This document shows positions 1-8,168 of a stretch of DNA of 64,000 nt, in pieces. The DNA comes from Rhodococcus yunnanensis NBRC 103083. GTDB lineage: Bacteria > Actinomycetota > Actinomycetes > Mycobacteriales > Mycobacteriaceae. Location of the stretch: NCBI RefSeq assembly GCF_001895005.1, contig NZ_BCXH01000004.1, positions 345,658 to 409,657 on the forward strand, read 5' to 3'. Position 1 is the stretch's first letter, and the number at the start of each line of letters is the position of its first letter. Made by a program: the position numbers and the translations under genes. The notes under the pieces are model-generated. The model was given only the letters and a program-made list of their open reading frames with translations. It had not been told where the DNA came from and searched no databases.

Positions 1-32
1 TTGTATTTGCGTTAGTCGTTCTGGGAGGTTCG

Positions 33-1310
33 ATGGTCGAGACGGTAGTGCCACATGTCGGTAGTGCACGAGCAAGACGGCTGCCGCCGCAGATCGCGTT
101 CTGGGCGGTCGGACTGACCTATCTCGTCATCATGGCGTCCTCAGCAGCGCCGTCCCCGCTGTACCCGGTGTTTCAGCAGGCGTGGGGTTTTTCGTCGACG
201 ATCCTGACGGTGATCTTCGCTGTCTACGCGGTGGCGCTTCTGCTCGCGCTCCTGACGGTAGGAAGTCTGTCCGACCACGTCGGCCGCAAGCCGATCCTGA
301 TCGGCGCACTCGTGCTGCTGCTGATCAGTCTGATCCTGTTCATCGCCGCGGACGGAGTGTCAGGGCTGATCGCCGCACGCATCGTGCAAGGTCTGGCCGC
401 AGGCACGGCGACGGGGGCGCTCAGTGCGGCAGTGATCGATCTGCAACCGTCGGAATCGGCAGGGCCCCTGGTGAACAGTCTTGCGCCGTCCGTCGGATTG
501 GCAACTGGAGCACTCGGTGCCGGACTCCTGGTTCAGCTCGCGCCTGCGCCGACGGTGCTCGTGTTCGCGCTCTTGATCGGTGCCACAGTGCTGCTGGTGT
601 CGGTGGTGGCGTTCGTTCCGGAGACCTCGGCCATGCGAGGCGTCGAATCGCGACGGCATCTCGCGCATCTGCTGCTTCCACGTATGTCCATTCCGGAGGC
701 AGTGCGCACACCGTTTCTGCTGATCGTTCCCGCGCTCATCGCAACCTGGTCACTCGGCGGATTTCATCTCTCCCTCGGCCCGTCGATCGTCGGCTCCCTG
801 TTCGGGATCGACAACCACATCGTCGGCGGATTCGAGATCTTCGCATTGTTCTTCTCCGGTGCGGTCGCCGCGGCGGTCGTGCGCAGCAGGCCTGCACGCG
901 CGTCGATGATCTACGGCGCTGTCGTGCTGTCCGTCGGGGTCGCGTTGTCGTTGACGTCCATTGCAGTCGGATCGGTGTGGCTGTACTTCCTCGGCGCCGT
1001 CGTCGCGGGCGCGGGATGGGGAAGTACCTTCCTCGGCGCAATGCGCACCCTGGGAGCTCTCGTTCCCGCAGCCGAACGCGGCAGCATGTTCGCCACGACG
1101 TTCGTCATCAGCTACCTGGCGTTCAGTGTGCCCGCGGTGATCGGGGGAGTGTCGGTCCACGCGTTCGGGCTCGAATCGACAGCGCTCGTCTACGGCGCGT
1201 TCGTCATCGTCCTGGCGTTGGTGTCCGCTGTCGGGTTTGCGCTGGCATCCCGCAGGGAGTCCGCAGGCCTACCCGATCGGGGAGTTCGCACCGCGACGAA
1301 CGGGCGGTAG
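33..1310 (+). CDS. MFS drug/metabolite exporter
   Basis: A 425-residue integral membrane protein of the major facilitator superfamily, probably a proton-driven exporter in the inner membrane. The translation shows about twelve hydrophobic segments and, after the second, the loop GSLSDHVGRKP, which is the MFS motif A. The ATG is preceded by GGGAGG at 23-28, a good though close ribosome site. It ends 81 bases before the lipoprotein gene of the ABC importer and could be part of the same locus, but an operator-like inverted repeat sits between them. The substrate cannot be read from the sequence. MFS membership is secure; the direction of transport is inferred from length and from similarity to actinobacterial drug-resistance-type members. 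Confidence 0.85.
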   Translation: MVETVVPHVGSARARRLPPQIAFWAVGLTYLVIMASSAAPSPLYPVFQQAWGFSSTILTVIFAVYAVALLLALLTVGSLSDHVGRKPILIGALVLLLISLILFIAADGVSGLIAARIVQGLAAGTATGALSAAVIDLQPSESAGPLVNSLAPSVGLATGALGAGLLVQLAPAPTVLVFALLIGATVLLVSVVAFVPETSAMRGVESRRHLAHLLLPRMSIPEAVRTPFLLIVPALIATWSLGGFHLSLGPSIVGSLFGIDNHIVGGFEIFALFFSGAVAAAVVRSRPARASMIYGAVVLSVGVALSLTSIAVGSVWLYFLGAVVAGAGWGSTFLGAMRTLGALVPAAERGSMFATTFVISYLAFSVPAVIGGVSVHAFGLESTALVYGAFVIVLALVSAVGFALASRRESAGLPDRGVRTATNGR

Positions 1311-1354
1311 TCGATCGATCCTGTGCCGTCGGGGGTCCGCTGTGGCACCATTCG

Positions 1355-1380
1355 TTCATCTGAACAGATAATCAGATGAA
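1355..1380. promoter_or_regulatory. Inverted-repeat operator upstream of ABC importer
   Basis: TTCATCTG (1355-1362) and CAGATGAA (1373-1380) form perfect 8-base arms around a 10-base spacer. A further overlapping palindrome, ATCTGAACAGAT, lies at 1358-1369, so the half-site CAGAT occurs three times. GATAAT near 1367 could be a -10 box. The cluster lies directly in front of the importer ribosome site (GGGAGG, 1382-1387), a typical place for a repressor. No regulator gene is adjacent, and the protein that binds is unknown. Confidence 0.4.
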
Positions 1381-1391
1381 TGGGAGGATCG

Positions 1392-3008
1392 ATGATTCGG
1401 ACCGCGCCGATCGTCGGTGCCGCGGCAGCCACCGTCTGTGCTGTGGCACTCGCGTCGTGCAGTGCGCCGACGAGCTCGACCGGCACAGCGAACGAGGACG
1501 GCCTGGTCCTCGCCGACGGATACGAGCTCGGCGGTTACAACCCCGTGGCCGGTTACGGCGCCGCAGGGGAGGCGAAGATGTACGACGGCCTGCTCCGGCT
1601 CGACGGTGCCGAGGGGCTGCCCGGTTTCGAGCCCTCGCTGGCGACCGAACTACCGACGGCGAACGCGGATGCCACGGTGTGGACCGTACCGATTCGCGAC
1701 GGCGTCACGTTCTCCGACGGCAGCGGCTTCGACGCCGCGGACGTCGTCGCCACGTACGAGGCCATCCTCGCCCCGGCGTCCGCGTCGCAGGTGCGGTCGT
1801 CGTTCGACATGATCACCGACGTGATCGCTCTCGACGACCGAACCGTCGAATTCCGTCTCGCATACCCGTATTCGGCACTGCCGACGAAACTCCTGATCGG
1901 GATCGTGCCGTCCGAGGCAGTCGCGACCGAAGGACCGGCTGCCGAGTCGAGTCTGAATACCGCACCGATCGGGACCGGTCCGTACACCCTCGTCGATCTG
2001 TCGCCCGATCGCGCTGTGTTCGAGGCCAACGAGGACTACTTCGGCGGCGCACCCGAGGTGAAGAAGCTGACGTTGCTGTACGTGCCGGACGACAACACAC
2101 GCGCGCAGCGAATGGCTGCGGGGGAGATCGACGGCACCAACCTTCCGCCGCTGCTCGCGAAGACACTCGACGGGCGCGATGGAATGTCGTCGACGGCGAA
2201 CACTTCTGCCGACTGGCGCGGTGTGTCGCTGCCGTCGAACAACCCTGTCACGGGTGACAGAGCGGTACGAATGGCTCTCAATCTGGCCGTGAATCGGCAG
2301 TCGATGGTCGAGGACGTACTCGGTGGATACGGACGGCAAGCGTCAACGCCGATTCCCGAGATCTACGGCGACGCATACGATCCTGCGGCGGTCTTTCGTC
2401 ACGACCCCGCGGACGCCGAGCGGCTGTTGACCGATGCAGGCTGGGCGGCAGGCGCCGACGGCATCCGCAGCAAGGACGGTATCCGTGCCGAGTTCACCGT
2501 GATGTACAACTCGAGTGACACCGTGCGACGGGATCTGGCCCAGGCCTTCGCATCCGACGCGCTGGCAATAGGCGTCGAGGTAAATCTGGAAGCACTGTCC
2601 TGGGACCGCATCGACCCCAGAATCTCGTTCGATTCGACCCTGCTCGGGGGCGGATCCGAACCCTACGATCCGGATACCCAGGCGTACAACGCACTCGACT
2701 CGGTATTCGTGACGCCCGGGACCGGTGGTATCTACGACAACGCGAGCGATTACTCCAATCCTGCCGTGGATGCAGCCCTGGAGACGGGACGGCGCAGCCT
2801 CGACACTGCCGAGCGTGATGCGGCCTATCGCGACATGCAGCGCGCGTACGTCGACGATCCCGGATACGTGTACCTGGTGTTCCTCGACCACACCTATGTG
2901 TCGAAGGACTCGGAGTGGACCACATCCGGTCCGATTCTCGAGCCGCACTCGCACGGGGTCACCTGGGGACCGTGGTGGTCGCTGCAGACGTGGACGAGGC
3001 AGTCGTGA
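1392..3008 (+). CDS. ABC importer substrate-binding lipoprotein (peptide/nickel type)
   Basis: A 538-residue extracellular solute-binding protein of family 5 (DppA/OppA/NikA). The N-terminus is a lipoprotein signal ending in the lipobox L20-A21-S22-C23, so the mature protein would be anchored outside the membrane by a diacylglyceryl cysteine. The chosen ATG follows GGGAGG (1382-1387); an in-frame ATG at 1380 lies inside that ribosome site and is less likely. The gene starts a five-gene operon whose coding regions overlap. Family 5 proteins bind di- or oligopeptides, nickel chelates, opines or oligosaccharides. Nothing in the sequence decides among these, so the substrate is left open. Confidence 0.85.
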   Translation: MIRTAPIVGAAAATVCAVALASCSAPTSSTGTANEDGLVLADGYELGGYNPVAGYGAAGEAKMYDGLLRLDGAEGLPGFEPSLATELPTANADATVWTVPIRDGVTFSDGSGFDAADVVATYEAILAPASASQVRSSFDMITDVIALDDRTVEFRLAYPYSALPTKLLIGIVPSEAVATEGPAAESSLNTAPIGTGPYTLVDLSPDRAVFEANEDYFGGAPEVKKLTLLYVPDDNTRAQRMAAGEIDGTNLPPLLAKTLDGRDGMSSTANTSADWRGVSLPSNNPVTGDRAVRMALNLAVNRQSMVEDVLGGYGRQASTPIPEIYGDAYDPAAVFRHDPADAERLLTDAGWAAGADGIRSKDGIRAEFTVMYNSSDTVRRDLAQAFASDALAIGVEVNLEALSWDRIDPRISFDSTLLGGGSEPYDPDTQAYNALDSVFVTPGTGGIYDNASDYSNPAVDAALETGRRSLDTAERDAAYRDMQRAYVDDPGYVYLVFLDHTYVSKDSEWTTSGPILEPHSHGVTWGPWWSLQTWTRQS

Positions 3009-4039
3009 CTGCGACGATCGCTCGGCGAGAGGTGGTCTCGACGGTCGCACACGATCGCCACGGGAGGCGACGCGACGTACTCCGCATGATCGGCAGGCGC
3101 GTGCTGTTCGTGATCCCGGTATGTGCAGCGGTATCTGTCGGTCTGTTCGCCGCGGCGGCGGTCTCGCCGTTCGATCCTCTCGTGGCATATCTCGGCGACC
3201 GATACACGACGACGAGTGATGCCGACAAGCAGGTGATCACGCAGCAGCTGGGTTTCGACGAGTCCTGGTACACGACGTACTGGCGGTGGTTGCAGAGCAT
3301 CGCCACCGGGGATCTCGGCATGTCGCGGTCGTTCGGTCAACCGGTGGCGGACGTCCTCGTCGAGCGTGTGCCGTGGACTCTGTTGTTGGCAGGAATCGGT
3401 CTCGCGCTGGCCGCCTCACTCGCGTTGCTGCTCGGTGTCCTTGCCGGGGTGTTCGCCGGCGGCCTTCTCGATCGCGGGATCACCGCCGTGTGCATCATGA
3501 TTCAAGGACTACCTCCCTTCGTGCTGTCTCTCGGTGCGATCTCGGTGTTCGCTCTCGGACTCGGATGGCTGCCCGTCGCAGGACTGAGCGACGGGGGAGC
3601 CGACCCCAGCTTCACCGGCGTCGCCGAGCACCTCGTACTGCCCGTCGCGGTTCTGGCGCTGTCGCAGGTGCCATGGCTTCTGCTCGCAGTGCGCGAGTCC
3701 GTATCGACCTCACGCGGTGCCGATTTCGTGGCAGGAGCCGTCGCACGAGGGATTCCGGCGTCGACGATCACCCGCAAGCACATCCTGCCGGCGTCGCTGG
3801 CGCCGTTCGTCAACGTGCTGGGAGTGCGGCTCCCCGAGCTCGTCGTCGGAGCAGTGCTCGTCGAGGAGGTGTTCTCGTGGCCCGGAATCGCCGGTGCGAT
3901 CGTGGTGTCCGCGCGCGATCTCGACATGGCGCTCCTCGCATTCCTCACCGTGGGTACGACGCTTGCCGTCATGGTCGGGTCGCTGATGGCCGACGTCGGC
4001 GTGGTGCTTGTGGATCCACGGGCGGCAACCGATGGATAG
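3005..4039 (+). CDS. ABC importer permease, DppB-like
   Basis: A 344-residue inner-membrane permease, the first of two in the importer. It has an N-terminal membrane anchor, an extracellular region with the DppB-family look (GFDESW near residues 80-90) and five further membrane segments. The cytoplasmic coupling loop is of the EAA type, around GAVARGIPASTITRKHILP. The start is the GTG at 3005, whose GTGA overlaps the stop of the binding-protein gene. The reading frame is open further upstream, but only across the neighbouring gene. The overlap suggests translational coupling with the binding protein. Confidence 0.85.
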   Translation: MTATIARREVVSTVAHDRHGRRRDVLRMIGRRVLFVIPVCAAVSVGLFAAAAVSPFDPLVAYLGDRYTTTSDADKQVITQQLGFDESWYTTYWRWLQSIATGDLGMSRSFGQPVADVLVERVPWTLLLAGIGLALAASLALLLGVLAGVFAGGLLDRGITAVCIMIQGLPPFVLSLGAISVFALGLGWLPVAGLSDGGADPSFTGVAEHLVLPVAVLALSQVPWLLLAVRESVSTSRGADFVAGAVARGIPASTITRKHILPASLAPFVNVLGVRLPELVVGAVLVEEVFSWPGIAGAIVVSARDLDMALLAFLTVGTTLAVMVGSLMADVGVVLVDPRAATDG

Positions 4040-4850
4040 GCGGCTGATCGTCGCGGGTTCGGTCCTCGGCGCGGTCGCGCTGTATGCGATCGCGGTGCCG
4101 TGGGTGTCGGGTGTCGACGACCGCATCACCGATTTCGCCTCGGCGCGGCAGGGCCCGTCCGTCTCGCACTGGTTCGGAACCGACTCCGCAGGCCGGGATC
4201 TTCTCGTGCGCAGTGCCGCAGCCATCCGAACATCGCTGGTGATCGCGGCTGCGTGCGCGGCGTTGGCCACTGTCATCGGGAGTCTGGTCGGTGCCGTCGC
4301 AGGACTGTGGGGAGGATGGGTCGACCGAGTTGTCATGCGCAGCACCGACGCGATCAACGCGCTGCCTCATCTGCTGTTGGGGATTGTCATCGTCGCGATG
4401 TTCCGAGGTAGCGTCGCGGCGATCGTGCTGTCGATCGCATTGACGCACTGGACCCAAGTGGCGCGGATCGTCCGCTCGGAGATACTGGTTCTCCGTCAGC
4501 GCCCCTACATCGATGCGGCGGTTCTCGCAGGTGCGGATCGAGCACATGTCATCAGACGGCACGTGTTACCTGCGGTCGCACCGCAGGCACTCATCGCGGT
4601 GGTTCTCCTTCTTCCTCATGCCATCTGGCACGAGTCGACGTTGTCCTTCCTCGGGTTCGGATTGCCCCCACACGAACCGAGTCTCGGAACTCTGCTGTCG
4701 GAGGCACGCAGCTCGCTTCTGCTCGGCGGATGGTGGACCTTGGTGTTCCCGGCCGGAATTCTCGTCACGGCAACGGTCTCGGTTGCCGTGGCAGGTTCCG
4801 CGCTGCGACAGACGATCTCGCCCCCGATACCCTCGGAGCTACGACTGTGA
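4032..4850 (+). CDS. ABC importer permease, DppC-like
   Basis: A 272-residue second permease. It carries the DppC-family N-terminal signature HWFGTDSAGRDLLVR (about residues 43-57) and an EAA-type coupling loop, AAVLAGADRAHVIRRHVLP, about two thirds along. The start is the ATG at 4032, which overlaps the previous gene by eight bases; an in-frame ATG at 4008 lies deeper inside that gene and is less likely. DppB- and DppC-type permeases form the heterodimeric channel. The family assignment is firm and the substrate unknown. Confidence 0.85.
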   Translation: MDRRLIVAGSVLGAVALYAIAVPWVSGVDDRITDFASARQGPSVSHWFGTDSAGRDLLVRSAAAIRTSLVIAAACAALATVIGSLVGAVAGLWGGWVDRVVMRSTDAINALPHLLLGIVIVAMFRGSVAAIVLSIALTHWTQVARIVRSEILVLRQRPYIDAAVLAGADRAHVIRRHVLPAVAPQALIAVVLLLPHAIWHESTLSFLGFGLPPHEPSLGTLLSEARSSLLLGGWWTLVFPAGILVTATVSVAVAGSALRQTISPPIPSELRL

Positions 4851-5833
4851 CCGCATCAGCCCAGACTGCATCGTCCCTTACTGCATCGTCCCTTACTGCA
4901 TCGTCCGTGACGGCATTGCCCCTGACTGCATTGTCGATCGAGGACGTGACCGTCCGAATCCCGCTGGCCGACGGGTCGCTCGTCCACGCGGCGAGCGAGG
5001 TGAGCTTGGCCGTCGAAGCGGGCACCGTCACCGCGTTGGTGGGTGAATCCGGTTGCGGTAAATCGATTCTCGCGTCGGCGGTCATGGCCATGCTGCCTGC
5101 GGGCGCGCAGGTCTCGGGGTCTGTCACGGTCCGCGCCGGAGGCAGGACCGTGGACGTGTTCACGGATCGCGGATTTCGCGGACACGATGTGGCGTTGATC
5201 CCGCAGTCGGCGTCGTCGCACCTGACGCCGGTCCGAACCGCACGGTCGCAGCTGGACGAGACCGCCCGGGTACTGCGATCGCGTCGCCGCCCCGACGAGC
5301 TCGCTCGAATCGTGGGGTTGGATCCGGTCGACCTGGATTGTTACCCACATCAATTGTCCGGCGGTATGGCCCAGCGTGTCGCGATCGCCGCGGCGCTCGT
5401 CGGGAGTCCGGCCGTCATCGTCGCCGACGAGCCGACGGCGAATCTGGACCGGGAGCTGACCGATCGAATCCTCGAGTTGCTGCGCCGGTCTGCGCAGGCC
5501 GGTGCGGCAGTCCTGCTCATCACACACGATCTGTCCTCGCTGATGCGCACGGCCGTCGCCGACCGGATCGCGGTCATGTACGCCTCTCGCATCATGGAGA
5601 CCGGCCCGGCAGCATCGGTGCTCGATGACCCGTTGCACGATTACACACGGGATCTGTTGAACGCATTGCCCTCTCGTGGCCTGAACCCGATTCCCGGTAC
5701 TCCGCCCGAACTGACCGATCTACCCGACGAATGCGTCTACCACCGTCGCCGACCCGGTTCGCTGCAGTCGGGCGGACCAACGGAGCTGGTCACGGTCGGC
5801 GAGCGGAGCTACAGAACGAGGAAGCGCGCATGA
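4847..5833 (+). CDS. ABC importer ATPase, DppD-like
   Basis: A 328-residue cytoplasmic ATPase with Walker A GESGCGKS, signature LSGGMAQR and Walker B VIVADEP. It ends with the oligopeptide-type extension found in DppD/OppD, although the usual C-terminal cysteine pattern is reduced to a single Cys near RLPDECVYH-like sequence (here DLPDECVYH). The start is the GTG at 4847, whose GTGA overlaps the stop of the DppC-like gene. The N-terminus is odd: residues from about 7 to 31 consist of a five-residue repeat (TASSL, TASSL, TASSV, TALPL, TALSI) before the ABC fold starts at IEDVTV. This comes from a 15-base tandem DNA repeat. Confidence 0.85.
   Translation: MTASAQTASSLTASSLTASSVTALPLTALSIEDVTVRIPLADGSLVHAASEVSLAVEAGTVTALVGESGCGKSILASAVMAMLPAGAQVSGSVTVRAGGRTVDVFTDRGFRGHDVALIPQSASSHLTPVRTARSQLDETARVLRSRRRPDELARIVGLDPVDLDCYPHQLSGGMAQRVAIAAALVGSPAVIVADEPTANLDRELTDRILELLRRSAQAGAAVLLITHDLSSLMRTAVADRIAVMYASRIMETGPAASVLDDPLHDYTRDLLNALPSRGLNPIPGTPPELTDLPDECVYHRRRPGSLQSGGPTELVTVGERSYRTRKRA
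4865..4909 (+). repeat. 15-base tandem repeat inside ATPase gene
   Basis: ACTGCATCGTCCCTT occurs twice perfectly (4865-4879, 4880-4894), with a third copy differing at two bases (4895-4909). Two more diverged 15-base units follow to 4939. The unit is five codons long, so changes in copy number would preserve the reading frame and only lengthen or shorten the protein N-terminus. Confidence 0.9.
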
Positions 5834-6519
5834 GCCTCGATGCAGTCGCCGTCACTGCGGGCTATCGCGGCACGTCGGATGTGCTGACGGAAAGTTCGCT
5901 GTCCATTCCCGCCGGCGGTCTCGTCGGACTGGCAGGGCCGTCCGGTTCCGGCAAGTCGACGATGGCCCGGGTACTCGCACTGCTTCTCGCACCTCGCGCC
6001 GGCGAGGTGACGATCGACGGCACCGTCGTCGTCGGGACGGGATACGCTGTGCCGTCGTCTGTTCGACGGCAGATCGCGATGCTGTTCCAGTCGCCGCGGG
6101 CCGCCACCGATCCACGTATGACGTTGCGGGCGATCATCGGCCAACCCGCGGACATCGTCCGTCGTCCGATCGTCGTCGAGGAACTCGCCGAGCGGGTCGG
6201 TCTCACTCCTGATCTGCTCGGGCGTCGCCCGCATCAGGTCAGCGACGGTCAGTTGCAGCGAGCATGCATCGCACGGGCACTCGCACAGCAGCCGAAATAC
6301 CTCGTGTGCGACGAGGCCACGGCCATGCTCGACGCTGCGACGACGGCGTCCATCATGAGACTGGTTCAGGACGAGGCGCGTGAGGCAGGAATGGGTGTTC
6401 TGATGATCAGCCACGACACCGAACTGCTGGATGCTCTCTGCGCCCGCGTGAGCGTGCTCGGTGCGCAGCGAACTCACAGCGTCTCCGGCGCTGAAAATCA
6501 GAGTTCGGGAGCAACCTGA
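5830..6519 (+). CDS. ABC importer ATPase, DppF-like
   Basis: A 229-residue second ATPase with Walker A GPSGSGKS (about residues 37-44), Q-loop MLFQSPRAATDP, a modified signature VSDGQLQRACIARAL and Walker B YLVCDEA. The start is the ATG at 5830 (ATGA overlap with the first ATPase). It is shorter than typical DppF (about 320 residues) because it lacks the C-terminal oligopeptide-transport extension; this looks natural rather than a truncation, since the ABC core is complete. The signature has D where G is usual (SDGQ instead of SGGQ), a common variant in NikE/DppF-like ATPases. Confidence 0.83.
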   Translation: MSLDAVAVTAGYRGTSDVLTESSLSIPAGGLVGLAGPSGSGKSTMARVLALLLAPRAGEVTIDGTVVVGTGYAVPSSVRRQIAMLFQSPRAATDPRMTLRAIIGQPADIVRRPIVVEELAERVGLTPDLLGRRPHQVSDGQLQRACIARALAQQPKYLVCDEATAMLDAATTASIMRLVQDEAREAGMGVLMISHDTELLDALCARVSVLGAQRTHSVSGAENQSSGAT

Positions 6520-6558
6520 AGAGGTCAGAACATCCTCTCTCGACACAGGAGTCCCCAC

Positions 6559-6852
6559 ATGCGTAACTCGTTCAAGAAGGCTGTCGCCGTCGTCGCCTCG
6601 GTCGGTGCGGTATCGGTCGGAGCAGCGTCGCTCGCCAACGCGGCCACCGCCGAGACGATCTCGGTCCCTGACGTCATCGGTTACTCCGCACCTGCGGCGG
6701 TGGACGTTCTCGAGAATGCGGGATTCACCACCGTCGTCGTCTCCGGTCCCTATGCGCACGACCCCGACACCACGGTGACCCGTACCTCGCTGACTGCGGC
6801 GACCGTCGCGTCGCACACGCAGCCGATCACGGTGTTCGTCAACCCGTGGTGA
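6559..6852 (+). CDS. Small secreted PASTA-domain protein
   Basis: A 97-residue protein with an N-terminal signal peptide (basic RNSFKK, then a hydrophobic run ending in SLANAATA, likely cleaved near residue 29-31). One PASTA-like repeat follows, starting VPDVIGYSAPAAVDVLENAGF. PASTA domains are best known as the extracellular sensor repeats of PknB-type kinases and penicillin-binding proteins. Free single-PASTA secreted proteins occur in actinobacteria, but their role is not settled. The gene stands alone, 39 bases after the ABC operon and convergent with the reductase gene. The function is unassigned. Confidence 0.7.
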   Translation: MRNSFKKAVAVVASVGAVSVGAASLANAATAETISVPDVIGYSAPAAVDVLENAGFTTVVVSGPYAHDPDTTVTRTSLTAATVASHTQPITVFVNPW

Positions 6853-6888
6853 CCGTGCGGTCCTGGCCTCGGCAGACCTGAGGTTCTG

Positions 6889-7932
6889 TCAGAACTCGAT
6901 CTCCACCTCGTCGGAGACGGGACGTGCCTGGCACCCCAGGATCATTCCGTCGGCGATATCCTCCTCGTCCAGGATCTCGGCATTCTCCATCTCGACCCGG
7001 CCGCGCCGAATCGTGCACGCGCACGACCCGCATTCTCCTTCCCTGCAGGAGTAGGGGACGGCGATTCCCTTCGCCACCATGACCTCGACGAGAGTCTGCT
7101 TTCGCGGCCAGCCGAACGTATGTGTCTGCCCGTCGAGTTCGACGACGGCGGCTGCGGCGGTTGCGGTGTCCTCGTCGGTGATCTCGGTATCCGGCGCATC
7201 GGTGAACGGGTCTCCGGCCAGGGATGCGAAGACCTCGCTGTGGACTCGTTCACGTGGGACACCGATCGAGGTGAGTGCCGAGTGGACGACCTCCATGAAT
7301 GCACCCGGTCCGCAGACGAACGCGGCGCGGTCGCGGAACGGCAGTGCGAGAGTGCGCAGTTGGTCCACGGTCGGAATCGACTGCAGCGATTCGAGCCAGT
7401 GTGTGACGGTCAGCCTGCGCGGATACTCCGCGGCCAACGCCCGTAGTTCGTCGGTGAAGATCACCGAGTTCTCGTCGCGGTTGGCGTAGAGGAGAACGAT
7501 CTTGCCGATGCCCTCGCTCAATGCGGACTTCAGAATCGAGACGACGGGAGTGATGCCGGAACCGGCGGCGAAGAGCATGAAGTCGTCGTCGAGGTCGCGT
7601 GGGGTGAACGTCCCCGACGGCGGGAGGACTTCGATGGTGTCGCCTACCTGGACGTTGTCACATACCCAGTTCGAGCCGTACCCGTCCGAGGTTCGCTTGA
7701 CGGTGACCTTGGGCAACTCACCTCGGTGCGGCGAGCTCGCGAGCGAATAGCAGCGGGCAATCGAACCGGTGCGTTCGCTCGGAATTCGCAACGTCAGGAA
7801 TTGACCGGGCCGGTAGTGGAAACCGGCGGGCGAGTCGAACACGATGGACCGGGCGTCGGCAGTTTCCTCGACGACCTCGGCGACCGTGAGCAGCACGGAG
7901 CGCGTGCTGTGGGGCACGTCGACTGTCGTCAT
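6889..7932 (-). CDS. kshB: 3-ketosteroid 9-alpha-hydroxylase reductase (KshB-like)
   Basis: A 347-residue flavo-iron-sulfur reductase that passes electrons from NAD(P)H to an oxygenase partner. The order is an FAD-binding barrel (RCYSLASSP around residue 60), an NAD-binding domain (FAAGSGITPVVSILKS), and a C-terminal plant-type [2Fe-2S] ferredoxin with CREGECGSCAC near residue 295 and a distal Cys in ILGCQARP. This domain order is that of KshB/HmpX, the reductase of 3-ketosteroid 9-alpha-hydroxylase in cholesterol degradation. The ATG at 7932 is preceded by an AGGA ribosome site. A KstR-like operator lies just upstream, which supports KshB over a phenylacetate or generic Hmp-type reductase. 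No oxygenase subunit (KshA) is in the window. Confidence 0.78.
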   Translation of the reverse strand: MTTVDVPHSTRSVLLTVAEVVEETADARSIVFDSPAGFHYRPGQFLTLRIPSERTGSIARCYSLASSPHRGELPKVTVKRTSDGYGSNWVCDNVQVGDTIEVLPPSGTFTPRDLDDDFMLFAAGSGITPVVSILKSALSEGIGKIVLLYANRDENSVIFTDELRALAAEYPRRLTVTHWLESLQSIPTVDQLRTLALPFRDRAAFVCGPGAFMEVVHSALTSIGVPRERVHSEVFASLAGDPFTDAPDTEITDEDTATAAAAVVELDGQTHTFGWPRKQTLVEVMVAKGIAVPYSCREGECGSCACTIRRGRVEMENAEILDEEDIADGMILGCQARPVSDEVEIEF

Positions 7933-7957
7933 CGGGCATGGTCCTTTCCACCAAAAC

Positions 7958-7971
7958 TGTAACGTGTTCTA
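7958..7971. promoter_or_regulatory. KstR-type operator
   Basis: The sequence TGTAACGTGTTCTA, read on the minus strand as TAGAACACGTTACA, matches the known KstR consensus TNNAACNNGTTNNA at every fixed position. It lies 26 bases upstream of the reductase start, in the promoter region. KstR is the TetR-family repressor of cholesterol catabolism in mycobacteria and rhodococci and controls kshB there. The match is direct; regulation in this organism is inferred. Confidence 0.72.
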
Positions 7972-8117
7972 GTTTAGGCACAGTCCCTGGAATCTGTCGA
8001 CCGTGTGCCCACGTCGCAGGCGCGTGGCGTATGGACCTATCCGATCGGGCAGGTCTCGGCCCCTCCTGCTGCTGGTGGGCCTCGGTGCGGTGAGCCGGTT
8101 ATGGTTGTAACGTGAAT

Positions 8118-8132
8118 CACACGAGCTGTGTG
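8118..8132. promoter_or_regulatory. Inverted repeat upstream of ErcA-like dehydrogenase
   Basis: CACAC (8118-8122) and GTGTG (8128-8132) form an inverted repeat around five bases, 36 bases upstream of the dehydrogenase ATG. A possible -10 box TATGGT lies at 8100-8105. The response regulator encoded two genes downstream is a natural candidate to bind here. The arms are short, so chance is possible. Confidence 0.3.
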
Positions 8133-8168
8133 CACGGAGAGACCTAGGCATTGCAGAGGCGAGAAGAC

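Noticed and set aside
6883..6895. Terminator between the PASTA gene and kshB
   Set aside because: GTTCTG-T-CAGAAC is a palindrome with a one-base loop, cannot fold well as RNA, and has no T-run.
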